Positions 7,653 to 17,343 of a stretch of DNA of 64,000 nt are shown here, piece by piece. Position 1 is the stretch's first letter; each line of letters starts with the position of its first letter. Under the pieces are notes generated by a model. That model was not told where the DNA came from. It saw only the letters and a list, made by a program, of their open reading frames with translations, and did not search any database. The position numbers were made by a program, and so were the translations under genes. The stretch is from CALODL01 sp942492115 (GTDB taxonomy: Bacteria; Planctomycetota; Phycisphaerae; UBA1845; CAIVHJ01), in assembly GCA_942492115.1 (NCBI GenBank), contig CALODL010000035.1:75534-139533 (forward strand). Reading direction: 5' to 3'.

Positions 7653-9617
7653 CTACTTAACGGTGATCACGGCAGGCATCGTGTTCACGACGATGCGACC
7701 GTCAGCCGGTGTCGGGAACAAGTACGTCCGCTGTTGCCGGTCATCGTCGTCATGCAACATATCGACGATGAACTCACCGCGCGCGTCCTTGGGAACACGG
7801 TAGGTGAACGTGCCCAGATAGCCTGGATCGACTGCAACACCAGGCGTGTCGAGTCCCACGAGCAACTGCTGGGTGTCGACGTTGAACGCCTTCCAGGCGC
7901 CGAGGCCGGCCAGGAGCGGCCGGTGCGTGTGCTGTCGGCGTCCGCTGTGCGCTTCGATGCCTGCATCGACGAGTTCCAGCATGCCATGCAGGCCACCGCT
8001 GACACCGGCGTGCAACTGGTAACCACGCAGATCGTCGAGGGCGGTGATCAGATACACGTCGACGTCGACGGTAGCGCCTCGGCGAACCGTAGCACGCTCG
8101 GGTACCACATGCAGCATGGCCGTGGCAACATCCAGCGGCGCTGGCGGATGTGCTGGAGCAGGTGCCTGCGCGCAGCTGCACGACGTGCTGCCGGCGAAGG
8201 CGTTGAGCGCGGCAAAGGCATCATTGCCGTCACAGACACCATCCGGATTGCAGCTGCCGAACTGCCCGCCAGCGTCGACGTTGTAAGCCGTTCCCGGATA
8301 GTGCGGATGTGGTTCACAGGGAAACGCGCCGGGGACGCCGTCACCGTCGACATTCGCGAAGCAGTTAATCGCCATGTTGCGGTCATTGTTGTCGGCTGTC
8401 CCGTCCGGCGGGCACGTGCCAAACTGCCCGCCCATATCGGCGAACTGGATCGCGGTGTCGACACACACGCTGTCGGTGCATTCCCACCACACGCAGCCGT
8501 TGTCGCGAACGCCATCATCATCGAGGTCCGCACAGTCACTGAGGTCATCACAGATGCGCGGAACGGGAATTGTTTCCTCGTCGTCAGGGAAACCAGGCAG
8601 CTCGGGCAAGGCGCCGGGAACGGGTTTGAGGATGATGACCAGTTCCCCGCCCGGGTCGACCGGGATGGCTTCCCAGGTGAGGACGAACGGCTCGCTGCGA
8701 CAGATACAGTCATCGGGATCGCAGGTCATGGCCATCATTTCAGGGTTGTTGATCTGGCACACCTGGCCGCACGTGGTATCGCACGTGCCGTCGCACACCG
8801 GGTCGACGATGAACCGATCTTCACCCGCATCGATGAAAATGTCGAAGAAGCTGTCGAACGAGCCACCGCCACCACAGCCCTCTTCGGTGCAGCTGCACGG
8901 TGGGCAGCAGCACGCCTCTTCGCAGCACGGATCGCCAGCGTAGGGCTCGGTGTCGATTCCCAGCGGTAGCATGACATTGGAGGAACCCGAATGCATCTCG
9001 AGGACGACCTCGGCCGACACATCGTAGGTATCCGGTCCGCCGGCTGCCGACGGTTCCACGTCTACGGAGACCAGGCGGCGGTTCCACGATCCGAAGATCA
9101 GGATGCCGACGTCATCCTGATCGTCTGGCTCAGGAAGAGTGCCGGGAGCCGGGCGCAGCAAGACCATGATTTCATCTTCAGGCTGCAGCTCGACTGCAGG
9201 GAACACAGCCGTCATCGGCGACAGGCTGCAGGTGCCAAAGGGGCTGTCGATGTGGGCCGTGGCGCTCTCGCCGTTGTGCACCAGGGTGCCGCATGAATCA
9301 GCTGAGACCGTGCAATCGGCCTGGCCGCCTCCTGCGTCGGATATTTCCCAGATCACGCAATCCTCATGGGTCTGAGTGGCCAGCGGCACACCGTTGATGC
9401 TCAGCTCGAGCTCCACGCCCAGCTCGGAGGGCGCGGACGTCGCGCCAGCGAGGTCGATGGTCCAGTCGACGAAGATGTCGAAGAAGCTATCGGGTGCCCC
9501 AGCCGTGTGCTGTGGAACGATCGAGCGCACCCGGCGATTCCATTCACCCGGAGATTGGGCGGTCGTTACCGTGGTGGCCAGCAGTACGATCGTGAGTGTC
9601 GCGACGAGTCTGGTCAT
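7653..9617 (-). CDS. Secreted protein with duplicated Cys-rich domain and C-terminal dockerin-like/cohesin-like module
   Basis: A 654-residue exported protein with a clear signal peptide (MTRLVATLTIVLLATTVTTA) and a GAAAGG ribosome site before the ATG at 9617. Residues about 27-350 hold two related beta-rich repeats, each starting with WNRR and ending in a PxxELxxLLRPxPGxLPE-like strand (compare MVLLRPAPGTLPE and VIILKPVPGALPE). The second is interrupted by Cys clusters such as CCEEACCCPPCSC. From about residue 356 comes the shared module: CADLDDDGVRDNGCVWWEC, then two acidic loops in GGQFGTCPPDGTADNND and GGQFGSCNPDGVCDGND, then a cohesin-like domain from about 498 (VRRGATVDVDVYL, DLRGYQLH, LHDDDDRQQRTYLF). 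The same module ends two other proteins in this window. No function is assigned; surface anchoring or complex assembly is an inference. Confidence 0.8.
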   Translation of the reverse strand: MTRLVATLTIVLLATTVTTAQSPGEWNRRVRSIVPQHTAGAPDSFFDIFVDWTIDLAGATSAPSELGVELELSINGVPLATQTHEDCVIWEISDAGGGQADCTVSADSCGTLVHNGESATAHIDSPFGTCSLSPMTAVFPAVELQPEDEIMVLLRPAPGTLPEPDDQDDVGILIFGSWNRRLVSVDVEPSAAGGPDTYDVSAEVVLEMHSGSSNVMLPLGIDTEPYAGDPCCEEACCCPPCSCTEEGCGGGGSFDSFFDIFIDAGEDRFIVDPVCDGTCDTTCGQVCQINNPEMMAMTCDPDDCICRSEPFVLTWEAIPVDPGGELVIILKPVPGALPELPGFPDDEETIPVPRICDDLSDCADLDDDGVRDNGCVWWECTDSVCVDTAIQFADMGGQFGTCPPDGTADNNDRNMAINCFANVDGDGVPGAFPCEPHPHYPGTAYNVDAGGQFGSCNPDGVCDGNDAFAALNAFAGSTSCSCAQAPAPAHPPAPLDVATAMLHVVPERATVRRGATVDVDVYLITALDDLRGYQLHAGVSGGLHGMLELVDAGIEAHSGRRQHTHRPLLAGLGAWKAFNVDTQQLLVGLDTPGVAVDPGYLGTFTYRVPKDARGEFIVDMLHDDDDRQQRTYLFPTPADGRIVVNTMPAVITVK

Positions 9618-9912
9618 GGCATGAGCCTTTCAAAGAAGTGAGGGCTGTGTTCCGGCCCGCCCTGTGGGGCGACCCGATTACCAGGTCAACGGACGGATCT
9701 CCAATTCCTTACACGGCCAGCCGGGAAATTGTTCTGATTCGTATATGTTTGTGGCGCAGTTATTTGAGGGTTGGGCAGGCGCGCCAGGTCATGGAACTCC
9801 GTGAACCGCCGTGGTTGCCAACGAGCGTGGGGGCGTCGAGAATCCCGCGTAATATGGCCAGATCGTTTGTCGTTGATAGGTGTCTGGACCCCAGAAACAG
9901 CGGAGACATGTG

Positions 9913-11547
9913 ATGGCAAGAATCGCCCAGGCAATGATCGTCGGGATCGGACTCATGATGATTGCAGGATGCCAACACACGGCGCCCTATTACCAGGGCC
10001 TGAGTGGTCATCACCGTGATATCACGACCTCGTCAGAATCGGCGCAACGCTATTTCGATCAGGGGCTGGTGTGGGCATACGCATTCAATCACGACGAGGC
10101 CATTCGCTCATTCAAGGAAGCTGCGCGGCGCGATCCGCAGTGTGCGATGGCGTGGTGGGGTATCGCCCTGTGTAATGGTCCCCACATCAACAACCCTGTC
10201 GTGCCCCCGGAAAGAGGACGAGAGGCATGGGCTGCCCTGCAAGAAGCCTTGGCGCTGCGTGATCACGTGACACCAAAGGAGCGTGCGTTGATCAATGCGC
10301 TCGCAGCTCGTTATGCTGATCCCCATCCCGAAGATCGCACAGCCCTGGATCAAGCCTACGCAACGGCCATGCACGAGGTGTGGCTGGCGTACCCTGATGA
10401 CTCGGATGTGGCCACGTTGTATGCCGAGTCCTTGATGGACTTGCGTCCGTGGGACCTGTGGGCCGAAGACGGTACGCCGCAGGACGGCACCGAGCACATC
10501 CTGGTCGTCCTGGAAAGTGTACTCGAGATGGACCCGACCAACCCGGGGGCGAACCACTTGTATATCCATGCGCTCGAGTCGTCACCCAACCCCAAGCGGG
10601 CCAGTGCAGCGGCTGATCGTTTGCGGGACCTCGTCCCGGCCTCCGGACACCTCGTGCACATGCCTTCACACATCGACGTACTGACCGGACAGTGGGCCCA
10701 GGCCGCCGAACAGAACGAAAAAGCCATTGCCGCGGATGTGGCGTACCGTCGGATTGCCCCCAAACAGGGTTTCTACAATGTCTACATGCTGCATAACCAT
10801 CACATGTTGGCGTTCGCCGCCATGATGGTGGGGCGACAAGAGACCGCTTTGCGTGCCGCCCGGCAGGTTACGGAAAGTGTTCCCGAATCGTATCGGCGCA
10901 GCGAGGCGGCGTTGGTCGATCCCTATCTGGGAGCAACATACGATGTCATGAAACGCTTTGGGATGTGGGATGCCATGCTCCAGGAGCCGCCGCCGGCATC
11001 CTACTTGCCGATTACCACGGCCATGTGGAGGTTCAATCGGGCATTGTCCTACGCGGCCAAGGGAGATGTCGTCAACGCAGTCAAGGAACGCGAGAAGTTC
11101 CGCAAGGCCGTTGACCGGGTCCCGGCAGATGCCCTGTTGGCCATCAACAAGGCCCATCACATGCTGAGCATCGCGCAGCACTTTCTGGACGGCGAGATCG
11201 AGTATCGTCGAGGGAATATCGACAGCGCCGTGGTCGAGCTGCGCGAGGCGATCGCTTTGGAAGACCAGTTGATCTACATGGAACCGCCAGAGTGGATTCA
11301 GCCCGCTCGACACACGCTTGGGGCCATCTTATTGAGTGCCCGGCGGTACACCGAAGCAGAGCAGGTCTATCGACAGGATCTGGCCAAGTGGCCCAACAAC
11401 GGCTGGGCGCTATATGGGTTGAGCCGCTGTCTGCGGGCGCGCAACGCAACGGCGGAGGCGGAACAGGTCGAGATGCAATTCCTCAAGACGTGGTCCCAAT
11501 CCGATATTCGCATCGGTTCGAGCTGTTTGTGCATCCCCAAAACGTGA
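9913..11547 (+). CDS. TPR-repeat lipoprotein
   Basis: A 544-residue predicted lipoprotein: signal segment with lipobox MMIAGCQ, then a chain of TPR-like helical repeats (AMAWWGIALCNGPH, GANHLYIHALE, GWALYGLSRCLRAR). The segment NHLYIHALESSPNP...HLVHMPSHID is typical of a large family of TPR proteins of unknown role in Planctomycetota and Proteobacteria. The ATG at 9913 is chosen for its GGAG site 7 bases upstream and because it starts the signal peptide; an earlier in-frame GTG at 9880 lacks these. The 295 bases before it, shared with the divergent module gene, contain AT-rich promoter-like sequence near 9745-9760 but nothing else I can name. It converges with another TPR gene. Confidence 0.8.
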   Translation: MARIAQAMIVGIGLMMIAGCQHTAPYYQGLSGHHRDITTSSESAQRYFDQGLVWAYAFNHDEAIRSFKEAARRDPQCAMAWWGIALCNGPHINNPVVPPERGREAWAALQEALALRDHVTPKERALINALAARYADPHPEDRTALDQAYATAMHEVWLAYPDDSDVATLYAESLMDLRPWDLWAEDGTPQDGTEHILVVLESVLEMDPTNPGANHLYIHALESSPNPKRASAAADRLRDLVPASGHLVHMPSHIDVLTGQWAQAAEQNEKAIAADVAYRRIAPKQGFYNVYMLHNHHMLAFAAMMVGRQETALRAARQVTESVPESYRRSEAALVDPYLGATYDVMKRFGMWDAMLQEPPPASYLPITTAMWRFNRALSYAAKGDVVNAVKEREKFRKAVDRVPADALLAINKAHHMLSIAQHFLDGEIEYRRGNIDSAVVELREAIALEDQLIYMEPPEWIQPARHTLGAILLSARRYTEAEQVYRQDLAKWPNNGWALYGLSRCLRARNATAEAEQVEMQFLKTWSQSDIRIGSSCLCIPKT

Positions 11548-11586
11548 CCGAGACTTGATCCACGGTGTCTGGCGGCCTGGCTCCGA

Positions 11587-12957
11587 CTACGGCCGGGCAT
11601 CCTCGTGCGCCGCCGGCGTGGCTTTGATCTGATCACGTAATGCGCGGGCGCTGTCGCGATAGGCAAACATTCCGCTGCGTTCACTGATCACTTCCAGTAA
11701 TTCGAGCGCTTGGGCAGATTGTCCCGCATCGTGGAACATCACTGCCCTGAAATATCGCGTGTTGTCATCGGGGTTGCTCATCGCAATGTCGAGTGACTTG
11801 AGGGCGGCATCCTTCTGTCCGAGGCGATAGTCAATCCACCCCGCGGTTGCGGCATCTCCGTACGAGGCGCCATCACGCTCGACGAGGCGCTGTCCGAGTG
11901 TTTTGGACAGAGCCAATTTGCTCGAATCGCTGCTTTCAGCCAGTGCCAGGGCGTAAAATGTCGTCGCCACGATACTGCTGGGGGCGGCGCTGTGTACGAT
12001 CGAAAAATGCTGCTCAGCGGCAGAGAACTCACGCTGGGCGAACATGACATAGCCCTTCTGCATTTCGATCGCAGCAAGGTCGGCGTGGCCCAACCGCGCA
12101 CAGCGGTCGAGTTCGGCGTAGGCGTCACGGTAGCGGCCGAGAGCGCGCAAGTTGAGGCCGTTGTTGAACGCGACCCGGGCGTCCTGGGGTTGGTTCTTCA
12201 CGGCGATCGTGAACCACTTGTCAGCGGCGTCGAATTCACCCTGTTCGTTTGCCCAGCTGGCCAGATAGGATTCCGGCGAACCATCGTACTGATCCTTGAA
12301 CTCGGCGGTACTGAGTAGATCGCGGGCCTCGTCTTCGCGCCGCAGTCGACTGAGCATCTTGGCCGAGGCCAGGACGAACACGGGATCTTGCTTCAGTGTG
12401 TTCAATTCACGAAAACAGCTCAGGGCCTGTTCCCACATGCCGAAGATGTCGGAGGTTCGCCCACGAACGCTGAGAAGTTGATAGCGACATCGGTTGCGGA
12501 AGGTCGCATCAAGGGTTCCTGTCGCCAGCAGATTCTCGGCTTTGTCCAGCAGTGCCAGGGTTGCGCCGTAACGCTGTTGCTGGTATTCGATGATGGCGTA
12601 GAGCCCCCAGACACGCGGGTCATCCGGCGCATCCTTGATCGCGCGGTCGAGATAATCATAACTTTGGTCAAATCGACCCAGCGATGCAATCATTGTCGCC
12701 AGCCAGAATTCCTGGCTGGGCAGGCGGGCATCCGCTGCGTGGGCGGCGGTGAATTCATTGGCTGACGCGATGAGTCGATTGTCGCGAAACAGGTTGACAC
12801 CCTGTCTGAGATGGGTCGCCGCCTTCGACGACATGTCGTAGTCGGTGGGGAGCCACATCTCAACGGACTTGAATAGCTGAGCGGTCGTGATACTCGGGCT
12901 ATCTTGGGCCCACGCCGACGCGGGGACCAGAAATATCATGAGCAAAGCGGTACGCAT
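11587..12957 (-). CDS. Secreted TPR-repeat protein
   Basis: A 456-residue exported protein with signal peptide MRTALLMIFLVPASAWAQ and multiple TPR-like repeats over residues about 45-440 (RQGVNLFRDNRLIASANEFT, RVWGLYAIIEYQQQRYGATL, RVAFNNGLNLRALGRYRDAY, GWIDYRLGQKDAALKSLDIA). TPRs mediate protein binding, so a periplasmic scaffold role is likely, but no partner is evident. It ends 40 bases from the convergent TPR lipoprotein; the two do not share obvious sequence beyond repeat character. Confidence 0.78.
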   Translation of the reverse strand: MRTALLMIFLVPASAWAQDSPSITTAQLFKSVEMWLPTDYDMSSKAATHLRQGVNLFRDNRLIASANEFTAAHAADARLPSQEFWLATMIASLGRFDQSYDYLDRAIKDAPDDPRVWGLYAIIEYQQQRYGATLALLDKAENLLATGTLDATFRNRCRYQLLSVRGRTSDIFGMWEQALSCFRELNTLKQDPVFVLASAKMLSRLRREDEARDLLSTAEFKDQYDGSPESYLASWANEQGEFDAADKWFTIAVKNQPQDARVAFNNGLNLRALGRYRDAYAELDRCARLGHADLAAIEMQKGYVMFAQREFSAAEQHFSIVHSAAPSSIVATTFYALALAESSDSSKLALSKTLGQRLVERDGASYGDAATAGWIDYRLGQKDAALKSLDIAMSNPDDNTRYFRAVMFHDAGQSAQALELLEVISERSGMFAYRDSARALRDQIKATPAAHEDARP

Positions 12958-13065
12958 CGAGTGGCTCCTTGAGGATCACACAGAATCAATCACAGCGTGC
13001 TGGGTGCTGGCCATGTAGCACGCTGCACACGCAGCATCCTACCGAGTCGAACTGGGGGTTGCCAA

Positions 13066-14787
13066 TCAGGTTGTTGGGGCAGGCTTCCTCGAACCGCGGC
13101 GGCGACGACCGCGTCGTCGGCGCCGACGCCTGGGCCGCTGTGCGTCGGGTTCAGTCGCGCTCGAGTTGGTCGCCTGGGCCGCGGCGGTTGGTGGATTGGC
13201 CATCTGGGCCTTCTTGGATTTGCGCGGGCGTCGGCGGCGTCGGGACCTTCTGCCGGTCTTGCCGGTACTCTCGCCTTTTGCAGCGGGCGTTGACCGGGTC
13301 GGCTGCGGACGCTTCTTGCGTCGACGTCGACGTGATGTCTTGGGCGGATCATCGCTCAAATCGAAGTATTGAGTGATGACTGCGGCAATATCATCACACT
13401 TGACCAACTTGAGCATGTCATGCAAACGCCGAAGATCGCGCTTCTTCTTGCGGGCGATTGCCTCAGGATCAACTTCGCCATGCTCCAACGAGCGTGCGAA
13501 CCGATAACGCCCGATGTCGGACGTGGGCTCGATGATGCCGCGTTTGGCCAGTGCGATCATGGCGTGGTCGAGCAGGCCCCGCTCGACTGTTCGAGCTTTT
13601 CCGGCAACGAGGACCTGCAACTCTTCGACGTCGAAATCAGCATACTCGCAGCGTTCGATCGCATGAGCGGCGCGCACCAGGAGGTCTGCTGAGGGATTGG
13701 ACCATTCGATGAACTGCTGCTGAATTGCCAGGTCGTCCTGCGCGTAGAGCAGCATGCATCGAGACTTGCGTCCGTCGCGGCCAGCACGGCCCACCTCCTG
13801 GTAGTACGACTCTACGCTACCGGGCATCTGGGCGTGGATGATGAAGCGGATGTCGGGTTTGTCGACACCCATACCAAATGCATTGGTCGCCAACAGAACC
13901 AGCCCGTCGTCTGGAGTTGCCGCGATGAACTTCTTATAGACCCTTTTCTTTTCGCGGGGCGAGAGTTGCCCATGGTATTTTTCGATCGTCCGGCTGCCCA
14001 GTGCCTCGCGCAGCGGGCCGGCAAGGTGATCGAGGTCTTTGATTCTGGCGAAGTAGATGATTCCCGTGCCGCGGGCGCGGTTACGTGGGTTGGCGGTCTC
14101 AACGATCTGCTCGATACGGTCGTCATCATGCCACACGTGTTTGATGCCGAAAGTCAGATTCTTACGTTCAATTGGCGACGCGAACAGTGGCATGTCCTGG
14201 TGGCGAATGCCCAGCGTCTGGCGGATGTCATCGCGAACCCGCCGTGTCGCTGTGGCGGTCAGGGCGATCGTTCGCGGGTTACCGAGTTGTTTGCGGAATC
14301 GTCCGACCTCACGATAGGCTGGGCGAAGATCGTGACCCCAGCGGGCAATGCAATGTGCCTCATCGATGGCGAGTAATTTGACGCCTCCCGGGACGGCTTT
14401 CAGAGCTTCAATGAACTCCGGTTTACGCATGCGTTCCGGGGTTGCGTAGATGAGTTCGTATGCGCCTTCGGAGAGCCGCTTGCACCGTCGATCGCGCTCA
14501 CGTCGCGACAGGGTACTATTGATGTACTCCGCTTTGATCTTGCGCTTCTTGAGCGCAGAGATCTGGTCTTCCATCAGTGCGATCAGCGGGCTGAATACAA
14601 GCGTCACGCCGGGTTCGGGCAAAGCCACGGCCGGCAATTGATAGCACAGGCTCTTGCCCCCACCTGTCGGCATGACGACGAGGGCGTGGCCGCCGCCGAT
14701 AACGTGCTCGACAATCTGCTTCTGCAGAGGGCGCAGGGTCTTGAGGCCGAAGCGCTCAATGAGGATGGAACGTAGACTGGTAGCCAT
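13066..14787 (-). CDS. recQ: RecQ-family ATP-dependent DNA helicase with basic C-terminal tail
   Basis: 3'-5' superfamily 2 DNA helicase. Walker A MPTGGGKS (Lys45), DEAHCIARWGHDLRPAY (DEAH 142-145), ALTATATRRVRDDI and the motif VI block YYQEVGRAGRDG are intact. The zinc-binding subdomain of RecQ is degenerate: only one Cys of the usual four-Cys set is visible (VKCDDIAAVITQYFDL), and neither a winged-helix RQC nor an HRDC domain follows. Instead about 90 residues of Arg/Lys/Pro/Thr-rich disordered sequence end in RRRRRRGRRRRGSRKP. The 573-residue length is near normal only because of this tail, which may give non-specific DNA or RNA binding. No strong ribosome site precedes the ATG at 14787. 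Confidence 0.88.
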   Translation of the reverse strand: MATSLRSILIERFGLKTLRPLQKQIVEHVIGGGHALVVMPTGGGKSLCYQLPAVALPEPGVTLVFSPLIALMEDQISALKKRKIKAEYINSTLSRRERDRRCKRLSEGAYELIYATPERMRKPEFIEALKAVPGGVKLLAIDEAHCIARWGHDLRPAYREVGRFRKQLGNPRTIALTATATRRVRDDIRQTLGIRHQDMPLFASPIERKNLTFGIKHVWHDDDRIEQIVETANPRNRARGTGIIYFARIKDLDHLAGPLREALGSRTIEKYHGQLSPREKKRVYKKFIAATPDDGLVLLATNAFGMGVDKPDIRFIIHAQMPGSVESYYQEVGRAGRDGRKSRCMLLYAQDDLAIQQQFIEWSNPSADLLVRAAHAIERCEYADFDVEELQVLVAGKARTVERGLLDHAMIALAKRGIIEPTSDIGRYRFARSLEHGEVDPEAIARKKKRDLRRLHDMLKLVKCDDIAAVITQYFDLSDDPPKTSRRRRRKKRPQPTRSTPAAKGESTGKTGRRSRRRRRPRKSKKAQMANPPTAAAQATNSSATEPDAQRPRRRRRRRGRRRRGSRKPAPTT

Positions 14788-14852
14788 CTCTTGATGGTCA
14801 GCATGGTACCGTTATCATCGTCGAAGAGCGAACGCCACGGGACTGGTTTTCC

Positions 14853-15854
14853 CTACGCCTCGGGCAGGGCGCCCGAGTCGCGCAGGTGGAGGATCAATTT
14901 GCGCAGCGCCTCGGGCGGATTCTGCGGTTCTGCATTTCCCGCCTGGTCGGCGGTGTTGAGCCCGTGGCATGAGGTGCACGTGCGGATTTCGCCTGGCTGG
15001 AACGTGATCCAGTAGCGTTCACGGACCACCGCGTTGCCCTCTGGATCAGTCAATTGCCATGACAGCGCACGGCGAGCCGGTACGAGAGCAGCCATCGAAC
15101 CGTCGGGAGCGATTTGCACGCTGCCCGGAGGAGCGACTGGCGCCACTGGGTTATTCGCAAATCCATCGTGCAGGTATTGCGCGAGCACCCGGCGACCCGG
15201 TCGCGGGGTGTCCCCTCCGAAGGTGATACCACGAATGAGATCACCCTGGAACAATTGCAGGTATGCGACTTCGTATGTCGTTCCGCTTGCGCCAGTGGTC
15301 AGGGTGTCGTGTCCGGCAACCCTCAGGTTGAACGGCTGTTGGCGGTCATTGGCGTCCCGCGTGGTCACGTCGCGCGAGACAATGAGCGCCAAATCGTTGG
15401 CTGCCAGGAAATCACGCAGAGCGCTCGGGTCGACCTGCTCATCCGCGAACACCTGTCTTTCAGGTTCGGGCAGGCGAGGTTGCGCGGGGCGCGGGCGCGG
15501 CCGTGCGCGGACCTCCACCGGATCGAGCTCCCAGAGTGGGCCGTCATGGGTCACCAGGACGTCGGGATCATAATATTGCACGCGCTTGACGATACCATTC
15601 GTCAGGGGCTCACCTGCCTCAGCATAGGTGCCGTTCATGACGAGCCGACGAATACGAAAGTCGTAACGGGAGGCCGGGAACGCACGCGTTCCCTCGTTGT
15701 CATCATCCATGTCGGTCGCAGTGTGCACCACCAGCATGGTGCCGTCAGACATAGGGAGAGGGTTACGATACAGCCCGGTGTGTTGCGGATGTGGTTGTGC
15801 CTGTGCCGTGGCGGGGTGCGTTACATACGTGACCGCCATGGTGTCTGGATTCAT
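14853..15854 (-). CDS. C-terminal half of a split hydrazine-synthase-alpha-middle-domain-like protein, with CxxCH
   Basis: The 333-residue reading frame carries the end of a beta-propeller (NPDTMAVTYVTHP, DGTMLVVHTATD, YDFRIRRLVMNGTY) and a C-terminal domain with one haem-type motif CTSCHGLN near residue 294. This matches the C-terminal part of proteins with PD40/WD40-like repeats and the domain named after the middle of hydrazine synthase alpha. It has no signal peptide although its CxxCH would need export, and its ATG overlaps the stop of the upstream frame as ATGA with no ribosome site. I therefore read it as the second half of one polypeptide broken by an indel near 15852; a genuinely split, coupled pair is the alternative. 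Confidence 0.7.
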   Translation of the reverse strand: MNPDTMAVTYVTHPATAQAQPHPQHTGLYRNPLPMSDGTMLVVHTATDMDDDNEGTRAFPASRYDFRIRRLVMNGTYAEAGEPLTNGIVKRVQYYDPDVLVTHDGPLWELDPVEVRARPRPRPAQPRLPEPERQVFADEQVDPSALRDFLAANDLALIVSRDVTTRDANDRQQPFNLRVAGHDTLTTGASGTTYEVAYLQLFQGDLIRGITFGGDTPRPGRRVLAQYLHDGFANNPVAPVAPPGSVQIAPDGSMAALVPARRALSWQLTDPEGNAVVRERYWITFQPGEIRTCTSCHGLNTADQAGNAEPQNPPEALRKLILHLRDSGALPEA

Positions 15855-17137
15855 AGCGCGCCCGTAACGAGGGAGACGACCTGGCCAGATGAATGTGTGC
15901 CGAATTCCGGGGCCTCGATGCCGACATAGGTGCCGGGGTTCAGTGGATCCTCGGCTACGTGAAACATGTTGAGAATAGTCTTGGTGTTCGTCGCCACGGG
16001 GCCCGGGCCGATGTGCTCGACCAGGTTGGAGTCGTTATTGAACGCCCGATTGAAGTAGCTGTGTAACTCGTGGCGTCCCACGTGCCCGAGGGTCTCTTCC
16101 TCGGTTCCATCCTGGTTGATTTGCCACGGCAGGAAGTGATTCAGCGCGAGCCCTTCGAGGTGTGCCGCATAACCTCGAAGATCACCGCTATGGCCGGGGG
16201 TGTCGTTGACATACTCGATCCACTGCCGGCGCGGTTCAGGGAATACCTCGGCGTCACTCGATGTCATCGGGGCGCCAGCCGCTTCGCTCGCATAGTTGAA
16301 CGTGCCGTAGTCGAAACCGCCCATGTGGCCACTGTCCGCCTGCTGGTCGCGCTGCAGATGATCCCAGCGGGTGAACACAATACGTCCGCGCGTGTCGATT
16401 TCGGGCGTAAAGACACCCGAGGGCGAATGGTTGAGCAGGAACAGTTCACCTGTCTCGACGTCGAGGCGCCACAGGCCCGAGACAGTAGGCGCTTCCTCGT
16501 ATTCGTCGAGCTGTGGATAAAGATGGGCCTGACCGTCGCGGGGGCGATCGGACGCGAACACGATGTCGTCGTCCGTCGTGTACAGCGGTGCGACGTTGTT
16601 GTAATCAGCGGGTTGATTGGGGACCCGCGTGATGATCGGCGTAGCGTTGCGGGCCAGTCCCGTAATCTCATACAGTTGCCAACGGTAGGGGGCATATTGA
16701 TACTGCTCGGGAGCGCCCACGGTCATGCTGAACAGCGCCTTATCGCCATCCCAGTGCACGCACGGTTCGCGTACGGCAATACCGGCGGCACTCTGCATGC
16801 CGCTGTTTCCGAAGCCCGCCTCGGCCGTGAGATTACGCAGTTGTCCGTCGGGGTAGCGCACATACAAGTCACCACCACGGCCCACGCTGTGCATTGTTGC
16901 CAGGTGATTGCCGAAAGTCGACCCGATCGTGGTGAAGTCGGCCGGGATCGGCACCTGGGTGACGAACAGAATCGGGTTGGGCAAGGCGCCCGTCTCCGTG
17001 GGACAGTTCGCCGACTGACACGGTGGCTCGGTGCGCGGTCTGCGTATCGACCGATCGTGACGCTTGGAGATGTTCGCCTGTCCCGTTGATCCCGCGAGTG
17101 CCAATCCCGTGGTGAGAATGCCGATGACCCCGATCAT
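15851..17137 (-). CDS. N-terminal half of the split propeller/cytochrome-like exported protein
   Basis: A 428-residue frame starting with signal peptide MIGVIGILTTGLALAGSTGQA; the ATG at 17137 has AGAGGG 6 bases upstream, better than a TTG at 17155. Propeller-blade segments are visible (ADYNNVAPLYTTDDDIVFAS, GLWRLDVETGELFLLNHSPS, GRIVFTRWDHLQRD). The frame stops right after SSGQVVSLVTGAL, where relatives continue into the next blade; the continuation is found in the following frame (14853-15854). The family occurs in many Planctomycetota as periplasmic proteins. The presence of this domain does not indicate anammox metabolism. Confidence 0.7.
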   Translation of the reverse strand: MIGVIGILTTGLALAGSTGQANISKRHDRSIRRPRTEPPCQSANCPTETGALPNPILFVTQVPIPADFTTIGSTFGNHLATMHSVGRGGDLYVRYPDGQLRNLTAEAGFGNSGMQSAAGIAVREPCVHWDGDKALFSMTVGAPEQYQYAPYRWQLYEITGLARNATPIITRVPNQPADYNNVAPLYTTDDDIVFASDRPRDGQAHLYPQLDEYEEAPTVSGLWRLDVETGELFLLNHSPSGVFTPEIDTRGRIVFTRWDHLQRDQQADSGHMGGFDYGTFNYASEAAGAPMTSSDAEVFPEPRRQWIEYVNDTPGHSGDLRGYAAHLEGLALNHFLPWQINQDGTEEETLGHVGRHELHSYFNRAFNNDSNLVEHIGPGPVATNTKTILNMFHVAEDPLNPGTYVGIEAPEFGTHSSGQVVSLVTGAL

Positions 17138-17343
17138 GTGATGCCCTCTTGTCAAACATCAAGGCAGCGCAAATTGCGTGGGCCACATCATACCCGGGAG
17201 GCGTCCGGCTCCGCGTGCCGGCGATGTTCGAACCGCGCCAGCCACGGCGGCCCCACATGAAGAGCCTAATATTCCCGGCAAGTCCTTAGCGTCGTGTCGT
17301 CAAAATAGGACGGTGTGGCGGTGGGTGGCCGGTGCCAGGCAGG

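Noticed and set aside
14853..17137. Evidence for anammox (hydrazine synthase)
   Set aside because: Only a domain shared with many non-anammox proteins is present; no hydrazine synthase beta/gamma or hydrazine dehydrogenase genes are seen.
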